NCBI GenBank assembly: GCA_026874595.1
Contig: CM049317.1
Span: forward strand, 23,859,901-23,923,900
Length of the DNA: 64,000 nt
Direction: 5' to 3'
Source: Sipunculus nudus
Lineage: Eukaryota; Annelida; Sipuncula; Golfingiida; Sipunculidae
The translations under genes were made by a program, and so were the position numbers. Shown one piece after another: positions 25,216 through 38,235 of the stretch. Position 1 is the first letter of the stretch. Every line of letters begins with the position of its first letter. The notes below the pieces were generated by a model that saw only the letters and a program-made list of their open reading frames with translations, was not told the DNA's origin and did not search any database.

Positions 25216-28200
25216 ACAGGAATATCATAGTTCCATCACGTTTGGACAGGCAAAAAAGTATATCATTCTTTGGCGATTTGACTTTTTCTTTTATCGGTAT
25301 TGAAAATATAAGAATGTTAAACTTTTGTTAGTGTAAACAGCATGCACCAAAATAACGACGATTTTATAGCCTGGAATTAGAGTGCAGCGCAGAAAAAAAT
25401 GTATAAAATAACAAAGGAAATTTGAGGTTTAGCCATAATCATGAAAACGCGGACCGGCTCTGGATAGACGTTATTGTGGTACTGATAGGGCCTATTTTAA
25501 CATCAAGCTAATCTTGGTAAAAAACTGTCGCTGTATTACTAAATGATTAGTTTTTGACTGTAAGTGATAACTCGAACATTGTCTTTCTGAACGATCTTTT
25601 GTCTCATAATCCTGTTTTACGGACATGATTGCGTATCTGGTCGACATCATCCCGTTAGACTCACAAATGTGCAACATTGATTAATTTTTAAACATACATT
25701 AGTTATGGTATCAATGGCTGCATGGATACGAGAACCTTACATAAAGCATACTTAATTTCTTACTTATTTACGAGCTTGTCTAGAAGATGTAGTGTCTTAC
25801 TGTCATATTGATGCGTAATCCACAACTGTGATAAGATTATAGTTTTGGCCCTGACCTGTACACTGTGGCGGTGTAATGGTGAAAATGTAGAAGGAACAAA
25901 AAGTTCATAAATGGCTAATAAAGTATACACAATCAAAATACATCCGGTCGTGTATTTGGTAGTAAATGGGCCTTTCTGGTAACATAACTACATTCTTACC
26001 TTAATATTTTAATGAAAAAAAATATTCTCTAAGATCCTTGTAAGCCCGCCTTCATTTAAACATAACAAAGTTTAGAAACTTGATGTGAGCGGACGTTGAT
26101 GAACTGGTACCCTGCACAGACCCCCATTAACGCCCGCTTTATTCTTGTTCCAATAGCGATAATATCAGAGCGGGGTCCCAGTCTAAATCTGGCTGCAAAG
26201 GACTGTGAGACTATTCATATAACATGGCGTCTTCTTCTTTTTGTAGACATTTGGATTCTTAGTAAATGTGTGGATATGTAGGGCATTTGAGCATCACATC
26301 GATGCTGAAACCTTTTAATAGTTTCATACATCATCCCAGGTAACTATTTTATGTTGACACCGCCTAAAAAGTCACTTATGCGATTCAAAAGGGTCCCCCT
26401 TTTTGGAATCAAAAATGGTTTATACAGTAGGGCCGAAGTCAAGACGTTAGTGGGTAGGAGCAGAGAGAATCGGAATAAAGCGCCTTGGGATGAGACAAAC
26501 TGTCATCTGTTTATCTTCACTGGGTGGTAATATTTTATTTATTTTAATAATTTTCATCAAAGTGAATATAGAATACCATGATAAATCCCCCTGCAGTGAA
26601 TTTACATAGGTACATTCACAAAGTAAGCTCACTGAAGTTGAATACACCCCTTGTGACTAATTTATACATATATGCCATATGTTAATTCGAATAGACAATA
26701 CACACCTTGTTATACTTTTGTTACCCTAACAGTCCATAAATCCTGATAATTTATTTAAAAGTATTTCTTTTGATTCACCTGTGTCACTCCGAAGAATATA
26801 ATAAAAAATCTTTATAAGTATCTGTTCAATCTGTTTCCAAGTGTTGCATAATAGATGTTTAAACGTCAAAGGTTTTCTGTAATGTATTGCAGATGAGCTA
26901 AACATTATATATATTGTTTTTTTAAAATTTGAATCAGCTATGTACAGTGAGTAGCTTCTTCACAGTAAGTGGACTCAATTAATCTTTGAGGGTTAATTGG
27001 GGATGATTATATTACGGACTATGTTTTCATAAACATAAGATGTTTCCAGTATACGTTTTTCAAACCATTTTTAGATACATAATATTTCATAGTAAACTAA
27101 GAAATATAAGCCAAGTCATTATTCTTTATATATTTCTGTTTTTACTTTATAAATATTATACTTTGAATATCAGGGATGGATAATAACCAACACCAATGAC
27201 ATTGTGTGTGTGGGGGGGGGGGGATGGGGGCTCCCCATTGGACGATTGGTCACAATTCGGCGTCAAATTCGTGAAATTGGAAACGGGGCTTTAGGCTCCT
27301 TAAGAGCATGGGCTCGTTTGTTTATAATATTAAGGCTGCAGAAAGGCTTATATGATTAATCAGAAATATAGCACCAGTCAGGCCATTCTGTAAAATATGT
27401 GAGCAAAAATAACATAACAAAAAAGATAGTTTCCTGGAGCTTTTTAAAATCTGAATGAAACTCTTCATAAATTTTATCGGGTATTTGTAATTCCACAGCT
27501 AAGCGCAATATGTCAGTATATTGGTCAATATCATGTATCTCTAAAAACGAAAGATGAATAATACTTATTCTACCTCTAATACAAATTGATTATATTCAAA
27601 ATAGCAAACTGTTTAACATGTGTAAATTATTTGATAAATTGTGTTCTATTGTATCAAGACGACGTATTTCAGAGATAATTTGGTATTTCGTATATACGCC
27701 TATTATATGTGGGCGGTAAATATATGAGCTGATTTCGGGTTTAAGTTTAAATTCTGAAGGAAAGTGTCAACCAAGGCTAGGGATAAACTAAACCACAAGT
27801 AATTTGGAACCGATTTGAGTTTCATCCATTTCATGAATCCAAAGGTTTCCTATTAGCTGCTCGTATCCCTTTTGTTGTGAATGACTGATTGTTAGGGGTG
27901 ATTCAGCAGCAGGCAATATCGCTGTGGTGTTTTCTATTAGGGTTCTCAAGGCCTAACTTGTTATGCCGTCAAATGCGTCAAATCACAATCAGAGTTTGTT
28001 TTCAATTTCACGGTGTGATGAACGTGTGAGTTTCACGCAGGGCAAGGGCGCTTTTCTGATTGTGTTTGATTGTTCATCATGAAAATAATGGCTTTCAGGA
28101 TAAAGAAAGAGACAATAAGATGAAACATTGATAGTCCAATCTTTCCCGTTAAACGCAGATGCTCAACAAGCAAAATGGATATCCTCAAGTTTAGGGTAAT

Positions 28201-28579
28201 TATAAGTTCAGTTGTCTGTTTTCTATTAAAACACCGAGGATTGGTAAATTTACAGTACTGTTTGTGCTGGCATGGTGCTCAAGCTTTTTATATTCTTATT
28301 ATATCTCAACTTTTACGTTTTGACACAGCTGTTTAATTGCACAACTCCTACGTAAAATTGACGACAATTACTTGGGAAAACAGTATAAGAGAGATGACAT
28401 ATTAATACTTGATACAGAAGTATTTCGTGTGTGTGTGTATGTTGAAATGTATGCATTTATGTTTATTATATTTATTAGATTTTAACAGATAAGCGGAAAA
28501 TGGTCAACATTCAGCGGTCCGTAATCTTCTGGTCAGTGTTTATGTGAGAGATCTATCGCATGTACTCATCGCCAAATCA

Positions 28580-28795
28580 CTCATAAAACCTTGCAGCATA
28601 TTAATTTTTCAATCAGTCAGTGACGTAATTGAATAATTACTAATAAAGAGATCGAGGCTTACTTTTATAATAAGTCCCCAGTCAATGCCCGGAAGGTGCG
28701 CATGTAATTTTCATCAGGTCATTTGCGGTTAGATTTATTTTCCTGCGGGTGTCTAACAAATAATTACCGGAATAGAGACATTAATCTAATTATAA
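28580..28795. promoter_or_regulatory. Candidate conserved non-coding element
   Basis: Dense factor-like words include a CRE-like 'tgacgtaa' next to 'ttgaataattac', 'ttttataata', a RUNX-like 'gcggtta', 'taattaccgg' and 'taatctaattat'. GC is higher than in the flanks. No ORF is present. Confidence 0.3.
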
Positions 28796-29313
28796 AGGGG
28801 TGAGAGTCATTGCTCCTTTTTCTGAAAATTCTGGTTATCAAAGCCAAGTTCCCAAATACATGGAGTGTGGGGTTTTCCCGCCTAGTGGTACCGTATACGA
28901 TATCGAATACTACGAACACCCTGCGTCTTGTCATTCTTCCGGAACGAGAAGCAAACTGAACCACTCCACAAAATATACGAATGAATTACATACGTAAATC
29001 CTCTAGGGAGCAACGATTTTTACATTATAACTACCAGTACATTATCCGTTGTGGCGTTGGTCTTATGGACGGGTTTTACATGGGCCGAGTAGACATGGTC
29101 CTAATTCACTGGCTTAGTTTTTGAAAAGCGGTGCTGCGACAGACAATTCCCGAAAAAAATATCAGATTCCTCGGGATTTAAGGCAGAATACGCAAAGTAC
29201 ACCCCCTTAGGACACACTTGGTATCGTTTTACTGCAAGACCAAAGACGAGACCTCTCCGAAGCGCGGGACAGAGTTGTTTGACATCTACTGAGTGCCACC
29301 AACGTCAGTTATA

Positions 29314-29318
<5 letters not shown>

Positions 29319-29357
<39 letters not shown>
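29319..29357. repeat. (TA)n microsatellite
   Basis: About 19 TA units. Confidence 0.95.
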
Positions 29358-29360
<3 letters not shown>

Positions 29361-29514
29361 AAGTGGACGCTAAAAAAACTTTAGTGTACGAACTATCACT
29401 CGTACTGCTGCTTCTTTGCGACACCGCTGCGAACATCATAACGGGCTGGCTCCATTTTGTTTGAATGTAAGCTAGGCTTCATGTCCATCGAAGTGACGTA
29501 ATGATGCTCTTTAT

Positions 29515-29914
29515 TAGTGGTTTGCAAATTAATCGATCATATCGATGATTGGTCGTTTTGTTTAAAAACGAATACTCGATTGCATTTTTGCATAATCGAT
29601 CACAAACGTTTATGTATACACATTCAAAGATGTCATATTATCCCAATAAATAATTGGGATTAGAAAATTAGATAATAAGCGGGACAGAAAACAGTGAACA
29701 GCATTATACTTAAAATTGACCAACGGATAAAGTGTCAACAACAAGTCATAAAAATAAAATTTCGATCAACATAAAAATTTCTATACAGCATATTTAATTG
29801 TTATATAGATGGTACATTAATTGATGGATTAATAATTGATCATCGGTATTTTTTTTTTATCTTTCAGTCATCGAATATGATTTTACAACCGATTATTACC
29901 ATTGCTTCTTATCC
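29515..29914. mobile_element. Degraded hAT-like MITE (400 bp)
   Basis: The left end, TAGTGGTTTGCAAATTAATCG, and the right end, reverse-complemented as CAATGGTAATAATCGG, share spaced similarity with the termini at 15136 and 17001. Flanking 8-mers ctctttat (29507-29514) and cttcttat (29915-29922) agree at 6 of 8 positions. Subterminal 'atcgat/gatcatcgg' words match the 15136 element. Confidence 0.5.
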
Positions 29915-29922
29915 AAGTTTCT

Positions 29923-30792
29923 GTCTTCAGATATTACATGTATATAGAAATAATATATCTTACCATCTAATTACACTATTCCACATCATTACACATTACA
30001 CGTTCTTTGAACTCATATTAAGGATGAAAAGTATGTATTTAGGTGAGATATAGAAAATTAGGATCCCTTAATAAAAAAAGGTTCCGATGCATTAACGTCA
30101 CCATGGCGTATGCCGGACGGGAATAGCTGTCAAAAAAGAAGCGGCGTGGGCATATGAAAAATATAAATGTGATTTGACATTAAATCTATTACAGTTGGCG
30201 TTCTTGAATAACAAATCTTTTCTGCCATGAATCAACTGATGACGTAAAAATACATGCTGTCCCCACTGTCCCCGTGAAATTCTTGATAAATACGACAGGG
30301 GACTTGTATGTGTCAAGATTGTGGTGACAGCCTCTGAATGGTTATGATTATGTTTCATTGGAAACTGCCAGGTGCTAGCGAGAGTGAGATAACGGTTATT
30401 GTGGAGTAAAGCTTTCGAGATGTAAAGGATGTATTTATAGTTTTAAATTCCTGAGTATCCTCTGGTTTAAATGCTTTGAATTTTATACGGGAAAAAAATG
30501 TGAAGCCTTATTAAGGGTAAATATTACCTGAAAAAGTATATATTTAAGTACTAGCATTAAAGCAACTCAAACACCGAAGTTTGATATTAAGGTTTAATAG
30601 ATGAGAGAACCTGTGACTCATAAATTCTTTTTGCAAAGCAATGTTTTGAAAAAAAATATAATATGTAAAGAGGTTTTAAAAGAAAAAATTATGGTTGAGT
30701 GTGTAGAACTGATGGTCCTCGCAGACACCTGCAAAAAAAAATACTTGCAGAAATATAACGTATCAGTTATGTTTCTCGACGCATAGTGCAAT
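29923..30792. other. Unique AT-rich DNA
   Basis: No gene, RNA or repeat was recognised. Confidence 0.5.
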
Positions 30793-30900
30793 CTTTTTAA
30801 TCACCATTAAGTATGAGCTATGGTGAGGACTTCCGAACTCTAATACTCTGCAGGCCTCCAGCTGTTGTATTTCGCGATAAATTAACCTCATTGGCCTGAG
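30793..30900 (-). pseudogene. Ty3/gypsy reverse-transcriptase relic
   Basis: Within a minus-strand frame (31020-30763), residues about 41-76 read like the N-terminal part of a Ty3/gypsy reverse transcriptase: an 'RP.RL.YREIQQLE' segment, then '(R)VLEFGSP', then 'SSYLMVIKK'. The family normally has EIQ-L-x-x-G-V-I-x-P-S-x-S-P-x-x-S-x-x-x-V-x-K-K here. Only about 36 residues are recognisable. The upstream and downstream pol, the catalytic YxDD motif and the LTRs are not visible, so this is a dead fragment. Confidence 0.5.
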
Positions 30901-33839
30901 CGTGCTTTGTATGCCAACTCCTTTCCTTTTATTCATGAAAGGCCTGCCATGGCAAACAGTGCTTACATGGAAGGAGCTACATGGAAAAGAGCGTAACCAT
31001 TGTGTAAAGAGTGGATGCAAATGGAAATCTGTTATGTACGGGTCAAATGAACCAGCATCGCAGCATCTGATACCCGATACCTACCGAAGTGGCCTAGGCC
31101 TTGGAAAGGACAAAGTATATTTTAAGAGAAGTTGACCCCTATTTGTGTTTATGAAAATTTAAATGGAAAATGTGCAGCTAACATTCTAGATTTGTGCAAT
31201 TTTAAAATGCAGTGTTTTGTTCTATTCAGATACTTGAATTCCCTGCTTTTATGCCTATCAGCAAATAATCGAAATTTAACGATCACGCAAATGAAGGCTA
31301 TACCCCATATAACGTCTGCTCTGAGTTTGCAAACATCATGTTATAATTCTGTAATAATAAGATATATAATATGTGGATTTATGGGTAATCTTTTAAATAT
31401 AAATATCTTTATTTTATTTAATGCTGTTGTCACAAACTAAATTTTAAAATCTGTCTCTGGTCCCTTGGTCTTCATTTCCTTAAAGACTTGGACCTGAAAG
31501 CCCGGTCTAATGCTGACCGCAAAATGTTTCTAAACTTTTTTTCTAAAAAATTCTAAAATAAACCAAAAAATCAAGGAAAACATACTATTAATACTATAAC
31601 AAATATAAGATATGTTATATGTTCATATATGACCTTTCGTGTTTTGATATTCAGGGCTTGAGCGAACAGGCGTAGATGGTTTGGTGGGAAAGATCTATTT
31701 CCTCATTTAACAGGGGGAAAAGCTGATAGTGGGACAACATACGCACATGTTAGTAAAACAGTATACATTACGGAAACATCAATTCGTCTTTGTTACTGGC
31801 AGATAAAATAATTCAAATACCTAATGTATTATACAGGCACCGTCTCGCGATGTAAATCCCCATTCTCACTCAGAGTGAAATAAAATAAATGATCAGGTCG
31901 GATCTCTTTCCTACCTATTTAGCAACGGGCCACCTGAGAAAATTGTTAAATATGTACACCTGTTAACCGATGGGAAAAAGTGACACAGAGACGTGCGATT
32001 CACCTGTGATTAATGCTTTTATATTAAAAAAAAAAATCATGACCACGCTATCAGCTTCATTCAGCGTTTAAAGGGATACACTACAATATCCTTTGCACGA
32101 CGTGCCCGATCACCTGTCTAATAGTATAAGATCCTTACAGAGAAAATGTGATGTTTATGACGTTTGAAGTTTCGTTCGTATATACGCCTGACCGACATAG
32201 AAGATACACTTCCAAATGGAACACTTTGTTGAAAAACCTCTGTTAAATGTAGGCAAATAATCGTCATCTGTTCTGAGTTTCTGATTCCTTTGACGGCATT
32301 TTTAATTTGATTGGACCACATATTCCCCAGCAAGGGCATCTAATAACTGTTACAAGGTCCACTCCGAATGAAATACCAGCATGAAATGGGACATTTTATG
32401 CTTATCGCTAGTGGCCTATAAATGAACGGAACCGCTGAAGAACTGCTAAATTGGAAGGCCCACCGGCTACGAGGTACGGGGAATGTTTATATCACCGATC
32501 AAGCACTCTTTACTCTTAGTCCTTTCAACAATAGTATCTCGGAGAAAAGCAGAAAAAAAACTTCTATAAGCCCAACCATATCCATAGGCTCAATATCAGC
32601 ATAGGCTCAATGAAGGTGCACTTGAAAACCCTTACACTAAGGAGTGATTAAATGATTGTTCATAGAAATCGATCTGATTTTGAGAATGTCGATATCGATG
32701 GGGGGGGGGGGATGTAGCGTTTGCTCTCGAAGGCTGGTATAAAGAACCGTTTGATTTGTAAGAATTACGATGGTTTTTACATAAATATTACAAAAATTAA
32801 GCATTTTTAGAATGCAGAGAGGCCATCGACATTAAAGCAATTTAATAAGAACATATACAAAAGAATAATATAGATAAAATTGGTTAAGCAAGTGCTTAAA
32901 AGAAAACAGAAAATAATATCAATATAACACAAGAGAAACATAGCCGTTAGCGGTAAAATGATTTTGCAAATGTTTTCTTCTATTTGTTCCGTAGAAATTG
33001 AGATATAATCTTCCATAATAAATACTGGCGTCTTGGGAAGAAGCCAGAATGTTATTAACCTTTCATGATTGGCCATAAATATAATACGTGAAGTCACGGA
33101 ATATATTTATAACTTGGTCCATAATACCGGAAACAATCTTCTTTTGCCTAATAAGCATGAGATTGCAGAATCAAACATTATGAAAGATTTTTCTGATAAA
33201 TACATTGTTACCTAATTCACCTTAATGCTTCTAAATGCAGTCTACCAGCAGACGGAAATTAAACGAGGCAAATATGTCATTACATAAAAGTCAAATAGGA
33301 AATTACTCCATCCATGAACGTGATATAATAAAAATCATTAATCCAGTTGAATGGTCGAGAATTATCGACAAAAAGAGGGTTTTCTTGTTAAATAAATTGA
33401 ATCACAGCACTCTCAGACTACGTTTTGCATCTCTTTAATGAAATATTATGACATAATATCAAACAAAGCAGCTAGTTAAAATGCCATTTATGAATTAAGC
33501 CAAATAGAACGTTCTTTTAAAAGACTAGGAACATTATTTTAAAAATTATAAAAAAAGTATAACGTCCTTTTTGCCGGGTTTTTAGAGATTCTAGTTTGCC
33601 TGGCATGGGTTTTGATTCAACCCATCCACAAAAATATGTAATTTAGTTTGGTATTCAAATATTTAATCAAGCACGCAACTATGCTGAAACTGTTTATAAT
33701 CTGATTATTATCTTATTTTAAGACTCTGGCTGCTCTATAATACAAACAAAATTGAACAGATATAATAAATTTGTAATTCATACTAGTTGGGTTTCCACAA
33801 AGTGACCTTACGAAGCCAACAAATTGACTTGTCAGGTTT
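30901..33839. other. Unique AT-rich DNA
   Basis: Frames of 60-102 codons occur (for example 31132-31440 plus, 32807-33097 minus), but none is recognisable. A G run lies at about 32700-32710. Nothing else was seen. Confidence 0.5.
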
Positions 33840-34184
33840 AATAATTTTATACTAAAACCCTTTGTCTGACGGACCTCGCTTTCTCGATTCCCGCTAAGTT
33901 TTGGAGACTTATCTTCTGTATGTCTGCCGCTTTCTTGTTTATCCTCCCATTGAAGAACGTTCTTGCAAAAAATGAGTCTGATACTGGAAGGATTTGGGAG
34001 ATTTCATCAAAAGAAACGTGTCTGAGCTCGGATCGTTTGACCAGAGAATGGTGCAAACCAGCTGCAAGTTTGATGAATCTGTCTCTGAAACCTGCGCCGG
34101 GACCTTCATTGTGAAGTTGATGGCACCCGTGGCAAGGAGAAGTTTGGGTGCAGAGGAACCAAACCTGCTGCGATGAAGTAACAA
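33840..34184. other. GC-shifted segment open in several frames
   Basis: The segment is GC-richer than its surroundings and open for 60-87 codons in overlapping frames on both strands (33939-34202 minus; 33920-34114 and 33994-34176 plus). Two strands open together often reflects low stop density rather than coding. I do not recognise any of the translations. It could be an old coding fragment and abuts the MITE at 34187. Confidence 0.3.
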
Positions 34185-34186
34185 TA

Positions 34187-34560
34187 CAGTGGTTGGTTTC
34201 ATATTCGCGAGGTTACAATTTAGTGACGTTCATTTTTCCACCTTTTCGTGATGGTTCTATTTTAGCGATATCTCCATTTAATAACCTCCATGGGGCATAT
34301 TCATTATCGCGTCAATCAGTTATATTAAATAATGTGTGCGACAGATTCTTAAAGACTCAAGAGGGACTTTAGTAAGCGTCGAATAAGTATAAATTACTGC
34401 TTATTATTGGCAGAAATATGAAATATTTGATAACATTATAAAAGTCCTTTCCCTTTCGACTTGACTTTGACAATGGGGCCTCTTATCAACGAAAGTATTA
34501 TTTTTGCGATAATTTTCTTTTTGCGAATATCGCAAATCTTAAACATAGATGAAACCACAG
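34187..34560. mobile_element. MITE with TA target-site duplication, family E
   Basis: The left end is TA|CAGTGGTTGGTTTCAT and the right end, reverse-complemented, is TA|CTGTGGTTTCAT. TA dinucleotides flank both ends (34185-34186, 34561-34562), as for Tc1/mariner-type insertion. Subterminal 'attcgcgagg' and 'gcgaatatcgcaaa' words occur in opposite orientation. A partial second copy lies at 21905. There is no transposase. Confidence 0.6.
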
Positions 34561-34562
34561 TA

Positions 34563-35144
34563 TCTTAAACTAGAAATGTAGATTAGGTCTGTTTTTAGAC
34601 ACCACCCCGGATTCTAATGAAAGTGACCTGTACTCTACACAGAAATGTGTTTGTCACGGTTCGCCTTCTCCATGACGTGTTAACAGCAGGGGAGCTCTCA
34701 GCAAAAAATGGTCATTTATACTTTTTATAATTTTTAATTGAATGGTAAAAGGGATATAGAAATCGCCCTGTCTAACAAAAAAAAAAAAAAAAAACACTGT
34801 TACTGTGATCAAGATTTCCTCTAAGATTAATTGCTTATTTCTTTTATCTTAATTTAACATGCCACAAGCACAAACAAAATGCCCTAGAAAAAGAAGTATC
34901 ACTTGTGTCAGCTCGTATCAAAGTATTCATTCAGAGAAGGAGAGAGGCGAAAGAAAGAATATTAAAAAATGCATGAAACTGATGCATAAAATTATATGAT
35001 ACCCGCTTCATCATATTTCCCATTTCATTGTCATTTCATTGATTTGTACAGACATCGAAGCCGGATGCCATTTTCACAATAACCCGAAAACTTGTTAATT
35101 ATTTTTAAAAAATCGATCACGCTTTGAAAATTAAAAATGAACAC

Positions 35145-35187
<43 letters not shown>

Positions 35188-35480
35188 AAACGTTAATAAA
35201 AATTGATTTACTGCAGTCATTTAGTACAAATGGTAGTACATGAAGCAAATGGATGTCATCTCGAATTATTCTAAGTTCCAGTTAACACTTTTTTATTCCC
35301 CATGTTTCTTCATATATTTCAATATAAGGGGGCCCAAATTATGGCGACAACTAAAGTAACAAGTCCCAAGAAGCATGGCATGTAATATATGTGCACTTAT
35401 TGACACACGTGGAGAACATTATAAATATCACCTTTGATGTCACAATCCGTCAGGACCTATGGTCTATTGTGGCTGAGCCG
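34563..35480. other. Unique AT-rich DNA with simple repeats
   Basis: An A run of about 18 lies near 34779-34796 and a (GA)n array at 35152-35184. No gene was seen. Confidence 0.6.
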
Positions 35481-35509
35481 ACGAGAAGTTATCTATATAT
35501 GGTAAGCCG

Positions 35510-35570
35510 ATTGGCCAATCAGCGTTGAGGATACTTGGCTTATATGAGCCCGCTAACACCGGACAAACTC
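35510..35570 (+). promoter_or_regulatory. Candidate Pol II promoter: CCAAT palindrome, TATA, initiator
   Basis: ATTGGCCAAT (35510-35519) is a palindromic double CCAAT box. A TATA-like TTATATGA starts at 35540. An initiator matching YYANWYY (TCATTTC, 35569-35575) puts the start A at 35571, 31 bp downstream of the TATA start. The order and spacing agree with animal TATA promoters. This is sequence evidence only. Confidence 0.5.
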
Positions 35571-35747
35571 ATTTCCTCGAGCAGACTGTAACGCGCGCTA
35601 CAACGGGTCAACAGAATCGCTACCTCTTATAATGAACCAAGGCTTGTCCCTTCGGCGGAACATTGCTTAGTTATACCACGTTAAAGTCAGAGCTGCCCGT
35701 CCAGGAACCCTTTAGGAAGTACTAGAAACATTCACAGGATCCATAAG
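35571..35747 (+). other. Candidate non-coding first exon of an unidentified gene
   Basis: From the predicted start at 35571 the sequence is GC-richer than its surroundings and runs 177 bp to a good splice donor, AAG|GTAGGT (35745-35753). The only ATG (35632) opens a 13-codon frame ending in TAG, so the exon would be 5'UTR with a short upstream ORF. No coding exon was recognised downstream in the window; the gene body could lie beyond its right edge, or the transcript could be a long non-coding RNA. Confidence 0.4.
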
Positions 35748-35753
35748 GTAGGT

Positions 35754-36689
35754 TTTATATTCTTTCGGGCAAATGATACTTTAAGAAAAATTACATTGTT
35801 GAAACGGATTAAATAGTTCTGCTGTGGAATTTGCTAAAATTAATGTACATTTGTGGTGTAAACGTTAATTTGTTATATTCTAATTGTATAAATAAATGCA
35901 AAGTTTTCCTGGTGGATATGATAATATAATCATATAACACAGAGTGAGGCATGCATTAATCTCAATTCGTATTGAGTCAAAAGATAGATTAATAAAAGCA
36001 CACGAGTTTATCAATGGTCGAGATTACATCAGGGACATGGAAGACCATATGGTTTGCAACATAATTCGAATAAGGGCAGATCAAATGAATAATATATGAT
36101 TGATGTCTTCGATGAGAAAGACATATATGTGCTGCATGTTAATCTAGTAGGTAGTGTGTAGGATATTTTGTAGCTTGTCAACTGTCTAGTTATATTTAGT
36201 GAACAACATGTTTTCAATAATAACCAACGTTGAGGCAATAATGCAGCATTGTAGTATTTCAAATTACACCGTTTCTGAAACCCTGTAAAGCGATAAGAAT
36301 TTTTGGGTTTAAATCCAACGAAGGTTCTAATTATATTTAGATATCCCCCGTGTCAGGGGTAAATAATTCTTGATCATTATGCAGTTTCAGACAATAACTC
36401 TTGAAAGTTTGTTTTCCCTGAATCAAATGAGTGTTGTGAAATAAGTTGAACTTTTGAAAAAATTCATTGGTCTAAACCAATTCCATTTTTAATAAGATTC
36501 CCTTTATTCTTAGATCGCGAAATATATTTTAAATTCTTTGATATATTTCTAAAAATTGTATAAAGCAACAAGCACACAAATCGACAAAAAGTGAATCCAT
36601 GTGTATTTATATTTATTTATATATATGATATAAACTTTATTTATTTTACATGGATTGTACAACTAGTTATAATACCTAATACGAGGCAC
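35754..36689. other. AT-rich DNA, possibly first intron
   Basis: No repeat or coding exon was recognised. It lies downstream of the candidate donor at 35748. Confidence 0.4.
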
Positions 36690-36909
<220 letters not shown>

Positions 36910-37129
36910 GAGAGAGATTTACATATTCTCTACAGTTAAATTGAAGTCCTAAACCCCATACCTCTATACCGTTTCATTAAATTTACTAGTGACTGTTCAC
37001 CTGTCATTGTGCATTCAAAGTCGTGCACAAGGACTCAGCTAACTAACTAACATACAAACTTACAAATAACGAAACCTCTGCAGGGACGTAGCAGGGAGAG
37101 GAGGAGGCCGAAATATCAAGCAAAGGCAA

Positions 37130-37132
<3 letters not shown>

Positions 37133-37183
<51 letters not shown>
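37133..37183. repeat. (TA)n microsatellite at the family C tail
   Basis: About 25 TA units where family C (minus strand) ends. Confidence 0.95.
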
Positions 37184-37188
<5 letters not shown>

Positions 37189-37520
37189 TACGGAGTTGGG
37201 TTTTTTTCTAAACCACGGTTTACCTGCTTCCGTTCTGATTTGACTCTCCAAATTCGGCAGACGTATCTGTTGTGCGCTCTTCTAGGACAAGTTATGCCCT
37301 ATTCAGCGGAATAATTAATAATTTTAATATTTCCCCATTAGGTGCCCCTTTTTCTTTTGTGCTGCAAGGTCCTCCACGCCTGTGACGCTTTTTCAGGAGG
37401 CGCCTCGGGGATTTTCACTGGCCTATCAAGACCGTGGCCAGAGCGCATGTCCTGCCTAATAGTTATTTCATTGCCATAAGCGGTCACGCAGGTCCACTAT
37501 TATGCCCATTGATCCCCCAT
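37184..37520 (-). repeat. Dispersed repeat family C, copy 2
   Basis: On the minus strand it aligns with 1795-2127, including 'aaaaaggggca', 'acttgtcctagaag', 'cagaacggaagcaggtaaac' and the following run of A before TA repeats. It lies inside the 3.1 kb TIR element. Confidence 0.65.
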
Positions 37521-38235
37521 ATCCATTGTAACGCCTCTAAAGGAATTTTCTCTCTCAACAGGAAGTAAAGGTTTTTAATCAAAAGACCACAAGACTCCGC
37601 TTTCAATGCGAGGGCTTTTCAGTTTGGTCAACACTGGGCACTGAGTCAAGTGATGTGACTACCGTTTGACAATTTTTTATATGGGTTACAGGTATCTTGA
37701 TTTTTATACATTCAAAAATATCATTCCATGATAACCACGGTTTTAAAAGTTCGGCCAAGTAACGTGTTTTATGAAGTTTTTTTCAAAAAGAAGCCCCACA
37801 ACTTAATTATCATTCGGGTTGGGGTGGAGTTTGGGGGGGGGGGTCACATATATTTGTGAAGATCCGTTGTCTGTAGGGACGGTGAAACATAAAAAAAAAT
37901 ATCACCTGTACATCTTTAAATTGATAATAAACAAGAATCTGAAGTCAGGGCGTACAGACCCTCATCAGAATCTCCTTTAATATCAGCCAGCTGTTCACGT
38001 GTATGTGTTTCATGTATGAACACTGTCATGCTTCAGTAACACGAGATCACCTTGCGAGTAGCAGAATAAATAAATACAAAGGGATGGCTTCAACACGTGG
38101 ACAAAGGAATGGTCCTTTGTTATAATGGTTTATAAGAAAATATATATTGTGGTGATTCTTATTACCCCCAAAATGAAATGGACTATTGATATGTCTTTAC
38201 CCTAATTCTCTACAAATGTTCAGCAAAACATTTTC
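37375..38235 (+). repeat. Diverged tandem duplication, copy 1
   Basis: Ordered matches with 38236-38878: 'cgctttttcaggagg', 'gaagtaaaggtttt', 'acaggtatcttgatttttatacattca', 'gataaccacggttttaa', 'gacaaaggaat', 'tatattgtggtgatt' and 'acaaatgttcagcaaaa'. Confidence 0.75.

Larger units (their letters stand above)
22579..29318. other. Unique non-coding DNA with candidate regulatory stretches
   Basis: No gene was recognised. The longest frame in the window (117 codons, 23109-23462) lies here; it has no domain and no codon-use signal I can see. Candidate regulatory stretches at 24196, 25060 and 28580 are listed separately. A G run lies at 27207-27223. Confidence 0.5.
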
